DNA from: Parietichytrium sp. I65-24A
Lineage: Eukaryota; Sar; Bigyra; Thraustochytrida; Thraustochytriidae
Reading direction: 5' to 3'
DNA: 64,000 bases
Assembly (NCBI GenBank): GCA_012862575.1
Contig: BLSF01000010.1
Location: 248,001-312,000, forward strand
Below the pieces are notes generated by a model. That model did not search any database, was not told the DNA's origin, and was given only the letters and a program-made list of their open reading frames with translations. Each line of letters starts with the position of its first letter. Position 1 is the stretch's first letter. The translations under genes were made by a program, and so were the position numbers. Positions 60,004-64,000 of the stretch are shown here, one piece after another.

Positions 60004-61248
60004 ATGGGCAGCGAGTGGGTGTTCGAGTACATGTGCCAGGTGCTGCAGTCGCCTTCGTGGGAGGTTCCGATCATGACCTTCATTGATGAAAACTGCGCCA
60101 TCTTTGACAATGAGGACGAGAACAAGCTCACGCACATGGAGGCACACATGGAGTTCAAGAGTGTCGTGGAGAACCTCCTGACTCAGCACCTTACCGAAGT
60201 TGGGATCACTTCTGACGACTTTTACGAGGCCTGCGAGATGGCCTACCTTCGCAATGACAACAGCGACTTTGCAAAGAAGATCATTGAGCAACTGATCGCG
60301 TGCGACGATTTTCTCATCTTCAAAGCCATCATGTTCAAGCGGAATAAGGAGCTCGAGTTGGAGGCCCTCATGAGCCTCGAGGACGACTTTGACGATGAAG
60401 GTGATTTTGAACTTCGCACTGCCAGGAAGGAGTCCTTCAAGGAGTCAAAAGAGTCCGAAGCTCGCGACCGCTTGGACGACGAAAGTTTGGATGCTGCCCT
60501 TGCTCTTAGCGAGGAAACGGAGCGCCTCAAGGAAATCTCCATGCTTGAGAAAGAGCAGGCTGATCTGGAGGCAGCCATCGCTCTTTCGCTGGCAATGGAG
60601 GAGGAGCGCCTGCGTATTCTTGCCAGCTTGGAAAACTCGGAGAGCAAGTCCGAAGAGAGCAAGGAATCCAAGAGTGATAAGGAGTCTAAATCTGGAAGCA
60701 GCAAATTGCCGCCCCTCGGAGGGCAGTCATACTCAGCTCAGCTCGAGAATCTGCGCGAGAGCCGCGTGCAAGCTGAGCAGGTCCTTGGCAACATGGGCCC
60801 GAGCGTCAAATCGATGGGATCAAACGCAAACTTCGACGAGTATGACGTCGCACAGAGGAAGAAGCACCTCGAGGCACAGCGCAAGAGGATTCTTGCCAAG
60901 AAGCAGAAGGAGCGTGAGCAGCAGCTGCGCGAGTACAATGACAAGAAAGAGTCAGCCACAAAGGCAGGCAAAACAGCAAAGGATATCCCTGTGCAACGCA
61001 AGATCACTGCTGAGCAGGGGCAATTGACCTTTGCACTTGCTCGTCGCATGAAGCAGGAACTATCGGACACGAATGACGATGGCGAGGATGTGGTAAGTTT
61101 CGAAACAACGAGTATCGAGTCATGCATTATATGTCACTAACTTTTGATCCGGTGGTCTCTCCCCCCATCATAGCTCTCCTCTCTCGACGCGAAGCTTCGC
61201 CAGGTCGAGCAGCTCCGCAAAGAGCGGGCAAACCTGCTTCGTGGATAG
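60004..61248 (+). CDS. CFAP36: CFAP36 (CCDC104/BARTL1), two exons
   Basis: Exon 1 is 60004-61092 and exon 2 is 61174-61248; 387 residues. Residues 4-115 are a BART domain very like that of CFAP36: FEYMCQVLQSPSWEVPIMTF, ENCAIFDNEDENKLTHMEAH, EFKSVVENLLTQHL and FLIFKAIMFKRN. CFAP36 binds ARL3-GTP and is a ciliary protein. Two UIM-like motifs follow: SLDAALALSEETE and DLEAAIALSLAMEEE. Then a Ser/Lys linker and a basic coiled coil (KHLEAQRKRILAKKQKEREQ). The second exon adds LSSLDAKLRQVEQLRKERAN and a stop, continuing the helix; without splicing the frame ends in an unrelated 16-residue tail. The start is the first ATG. Confidence 0.92.
61093..61173 (+). other. Intron (81 nt) in CFAP36
   Basis: The donor is GTAAGT, CTAAC lies at about 61137-61141, followed by a pyrimidine tract (TCTCTCCCCCC) and acceptor ATAG. 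Phase 0. Confidence 0.85.
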
Positions 61249-61744
61249 GTTTCTCCCAATTCATAGAGTGCCTCATTGCATGCTTGAAGTTTGCTCATGA
61301 TTGCACGCCCGATAGTGTTTACAATGTTCAATCTTTTTTGTTCTTTTCTATAGAGAAAATATGTATGTACCAATTTCGATTGATTCCAGTTTGCCTTTTA
61401 TTTTTCACTCGCAGTTCAACAATTTTCATTCTCACGCGCAGTGTTCTGCCGTGTATTTAAACCTGGTCATTCCTATATTCGGAGCTTAAGCACACACAGC
61501 CTCGATTGTCTTGCACATCCATGTGTCTCTCTGGTTGGACAAAGTTTACTCCTAGACAAAATGCATCCCTCATGCAAGGAGCTTGCAAACACGAGATCGG
61601 GTTGCAATCAAAGATCTGCAAGCATATTCAATCAAGATCCAGATATTTATTATTCATTTTACATTGCCTACTTCATTTCCCCCGTTTTCGAAGGACTTCT
61701 ATTGATTGATGCGTTTGAACACCGATTTAAGCACATACTAAATG
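61249..61744. other. Convergent 3' spacer
   Basis: 496 bp between the stops of CFAP36 and the PGPGxY-repeat gene; A/T-rich, nothing identifiable. Confidence 0.55.
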
Positions 61745-63721
61745 TTAGAAAGCAAAGCTCCCGAATGTATTTCCAACCACCGGTCTGGTATTATTCATGG
61801 TCACATTGTGCGATTTTTTTACCATGGATCCGCCAATGTCGTAGGCGCCTGGCCCCACGTCGGCAGTTGCAGGTCGAGATTCGGCGAATCTATCAGTTTC
61901 AGGCCTGGAAGTCGGAGAATTTTTGACTTGTTGCGCATGGTTTTGAGCTGTGTACTGGCCAGGTCCAGGTGTCTGAGCGGAGCCGTCGAGGTCTCCAAGT
62001 GCCGAGTTGTGCGCCACAAATCTCTTGGACGAACTGCCAAAGCATGCGTCTGACTTGGCTTGTTTCGACTGTGAAGCCGCGGTCGCAGCCATCTTTTCGA
62101 CTGGGCCTGCTCTTTCGTGTAGGGCATCTGTGGGCTGGTAATACTTGCGTAGTGGCTGCGGGTCCTCAGGACCAGATTCAAATCGCTTCGTCTGCGATTG
62201 GAACATGTGGGATGCCTGCGCGTTTTTCTTTTGCTTTTGCTTTGGTTTCAAGCGAAGTTGTGGGCTATCTAAGGCAAATAACTGGGCGGGATCGAGCTGC
62301 ATCTCGAGTTGCAGCTTGAGGGATTCTTCCACTTCCTTGTCCCAGAGATCAAGCTGTGAGTCATCGTCAAAACTCGTCCTCAGCAAGTCATAGTCGCCTG
62401 GCCCCGGAATGCCCATCTTCTCAGAGGCATATTGGTCGAACATAGACTCCTTTCGGGAGGAAGTGCCGAAAACGGTTCTTGGTCGACTGCCTTCATTTCC
62501 AAGATTTAATTTGTCCCCCAAATGCCCTCTGCCCGAAGATGAGTGTGGCCTCTGACTAATGTACATGTCTTGCAAATAATCCTCAGACTTCTCAGATCGC
62601 TTGACCTCGTCCAGCCCGCGCTTGGACGAAGAATTGAAACCAACCTGCTTCTTCTCTCTTTCTAGCTTTTGCTTTATTTGAAGAGTCATCCAGCATGTTT
62701 TCGGTGTCTTTCCGTAACTCCCCGGGCCTGGTACAGCAATTGTGGCAGGTTTGCTGAGCCCTGCAGAGGCTATCGTAGCATCACCTCGCAAAGCTGTAAT
62801 ATTCGGGCGCTCAGAAGTGCTCCCAAATGGAATGTACTTTGCCTGTTTCCTATCGCTTTGCTGAGCCTTAGAGTTGGCCCGTGTGCATGTGTGGCTTCCT
62901 ACTTTGAGACTTGACTCGGTGTATGGAGATTCCAAGCTTGAGCCATGCCTTTTGGCTACCTTGAGTTCATGGACCATTGGTACTTGAGACGCAAACGCTG
63001 CAGATCCTTTGGTCGAGCTCTTCGCTCCGCTTGCCAGCAAAGTCCCATTGTATGCTCCAGGCCCAGGTGCTGTTGAGAATTTAGACTGAAAAGCGCTTCT
63101 TGTTGTCTTTGACCTGCTGAACAAGACTGCTCGAGAAGGCGAAGCTGGTGCACTTGATGAGTAGGCACCTGGCCCGACGGAGTCTGAAGCGGTTCCAGCA
63201 TGAATCGTGATTGGGCATGGGTGCATGACGACGGAGTTGGTGTTTGCGTCAATGTCGTAGCCGTAGTGCTTGCCTGGAATAGGGATCGCAACCGGAGTGC
63301 TTCCCTGCCCGGTTAAGGTCGAAGAGAGAAATACCCTTGCGTTGGTATTGCTTTGTTGTTTATGGTTGCCAGACAAGCTTTTCGCTACCTTGTACTCCCC
63401 AGGACCAGGAACCTCTGCGTGCTCCTTGAATTCGTGGTACTCTGGGAGTCGAGAGACCGAGCTGGCCATTGCAGAATAACCTTTGGTGCTCATTAGTGAA
63501 GGGACAAGCTTCTCAGCATTCCCGGACTCGTACAAGCCCGGGCCAGGCAACTCTTTTTTCCCCTTTGTAACATCATGCCTCTGACTCGACGTACTGAAAG
63601 GCACGCGACTCTGAGGCACATAGTACTGCGAGTGCCCCGCATACGACCCAGGGGCAACACCAGCTGGCGTTCGGTTCAACGAAAAGTCCGCATTCTTCTC
63701 GGCTCTGACCAGGAGTGTCAT
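61745..63721 (-). CDS. PGPGxY-repeat protein (SHIPPO/ODF3/STPGR family)
   Basis: A 658-residue protein with about nine spaced copies of the sperm-tail PG-rich repeat: VAPGSYAG, LPGPGLYESG, VPGPGEYKVA, SVGPGAYSSS, APGPGAYNGT, VPGPGSYGKT, IPGPGDYDLL, TPGPGQYTAQ and DVGPGAYDIG. Between them are Ser/Lys-rich linkers with F-S-T/R-S-motifs such as VPFSTSSQRH, AVLFSRSKTTR, FGTSSRKES and FGSSSKRF, as in the family. These proteins lie on or inside axonemal and cortical microtubules. Members with many repeats (STPG2-like) are of similar length. The frame is open 60 codons upstream of the ATG at 63721 but contains no other ATG and includes a 9-bp tandem repeat. It converges on CFAP36, so two ciliary genes are neighbours. 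Confidence 0.9.
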   Translation of the reverse strand: MTLLVRAEKNADFSLNRTPAGVAPGSYAGHSQYYVPQSRVPFSTSSQRHDVTKGKKELPGPGLYESGNAEKLVPSLMSTKGYSAMASSVSRLPEYHEFKEHAEVPGPGEYKVAKSLSGNHKQQSNTNARVFLSSTLTGQGSTPVAIPIPGKHYGYDIDANTNSVVMHPCPITIHAGTASDSVGPGAYSSSAPASPSRAVLFSRSKTTRSAFQSKFSTAPGPGAYNGTLLASGAKSSTKGSAAFASQVPMVHELKVAKRHGSSLESPYTESSLKVGSHTCTRANSKAQQSDRKQAKYIPFGSTSERPNITALRGDATIASAGLSKPATIAVPGPGSYGKTPKTCWMTLQIKQKLEREKKQVGFNSSSKRGLDEVKRSEKSEDYLQDMYISQRPHSSSGRGHLGDKLNLGNEGSRPRTVFGTSSRKESMFDQYASEKMGIPGPGDYDLLRTSFDDDSQLDLWDKEVEESLKLQLEMQLDPAQLFALDSPQLRLKPKQKQKKNAQASHMFQSQTKRFESGPEDPQPLRKYYQPTDALHERAGPVEKMAATAASQSKQAKSDACFGSSSKRFVAHNSALGDLDGSAQTPGPGQYTAQNHAQQVKNSPTSRPETDRFAESRPATADVGPGAYDIGGSMVKKSHNVTMNNTRPVVGNTFGSFAF

Positions 63722-64000
63722 GGCGAAGCGCTTTTGGCTTGATCGCAACTTGCCTTGGCGGCCGCTCTTGCTTCGACTCCTTTGCACGTCGTCGGTGTCT
63801 GTGTCCCGGCTCAGCACATTAGCATCCTCCGCACACGCCACCTCTTGCTCAATCGTAGATGCAACTGGGTCCGTGCTCACCACGCTCACCACGCTCACCA
63901 CGCTCAGAACTGCACAAGTCGCACGACTCTACCAACAAGAAGGGTTGACTCTGCTCATGGGCTAGCTCCGCGGGAGTCTCTGCAATCTTTCTTTGTGCGG
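63722..64000. other. 5' flank of the PGPGxY-repeat gene with 9-bp repeat
   Basis: Contains about three copies of CACGCTCAC (63877-63903). No other feature; the window ends here. Confidence 0.6.

Overview
This is a nuclear window from a eukaryotic protist. The evidence is MCM5, Sec61 alpha, Rrp6/EXOSC10, eIF4E, AP-5 sigma, GT-AG introns and, in particular, cilium genes: IFT56, CFAP36, a second BART-domain protein, a PGPGxY-repeat (SHIPPO/STPGR) protein and an EF-hand/WD40 protein of the WDR49/WDR64 type. The organism therefore very probably makes a flagellum or flagellate spores. The genome is compact and intron-poor. I can support 24 genes; only 5 show introns, all in the same class (78-82 nt where measurable, GTAAGT donor, CTRAC branch-like motif, AG acceptor). 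A labyrinthulomycete-like or other intron-poor flagellate protist would fit, but that is inference; nothing here fixes the lineage.

Layout. 0-15.4 kb: the 3' end of a helical protein, a CHK/APH-type kinase-like protein, an EF-hand/WD40 protein, a single-pass PQQ-propeller membrane protein, a 7TM-RGS receptor, a RanBP2-finger/ankyrin protein and an eIF4E paralogue. 16.2-24.1 kb: IFT56, AP-5 sigma, a two-pore K+ channel with EF hands between its two pore modules, and a BART-domain/coiled-coil protein. 24.4-42 kb: MCM5, Sec61 alpha, an unrecognised 272-residue protein, Rrp6, a two-exon EF-hand protein whose calcium loop is split by the intron, a KstD/fumarate-reductase-like flavoprotein and a WW/coiled-coil protein. 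42.7-58.6 kb: an array of four receptor genes, two leftward (one with a 994-N gap, one with a one-N join) and two rightward and intact. 60-63.9 kb: CFAP36 and the PGPGxY-repeat protein, converging.

The most unusual content is the receptor array. Each complete copy has a signal peptide, a domain clearly like the bacterial phosphate-binding protein PstS, a second degenerate PstS-like domain, and a GABA-B-like class C seven-helix domain. Class C receptors usually carry a type I (LIVBP-like) Venus-flytrap ectodomain, so a PstS-type (type II periplasmic-binding fold) ectodomain suggests a receptor for phosphate or another oxyanion made by domain swapping. Copies share stretches of identical DNA, which points to gene conversion or very recent duplication and explains the gaps. 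A 7TM-RGS protein in the same window shows that G-protein signalling is part of this cell's repertoire.

Genes mostly lie in convergent pairs with 70-500 bp between stops and divergent pairs with 0.8-2.3 kb between starts. The spacers carry short tandem repeats, often purine-rich on the sense strand of the gene next to them, a recurring GTACTC/GAGTAC palindromic motif, and some CTA/TAG-rich islands. I saw no rRNA, tRNA, CRISPR, transposon or virus-derived element that I could support.
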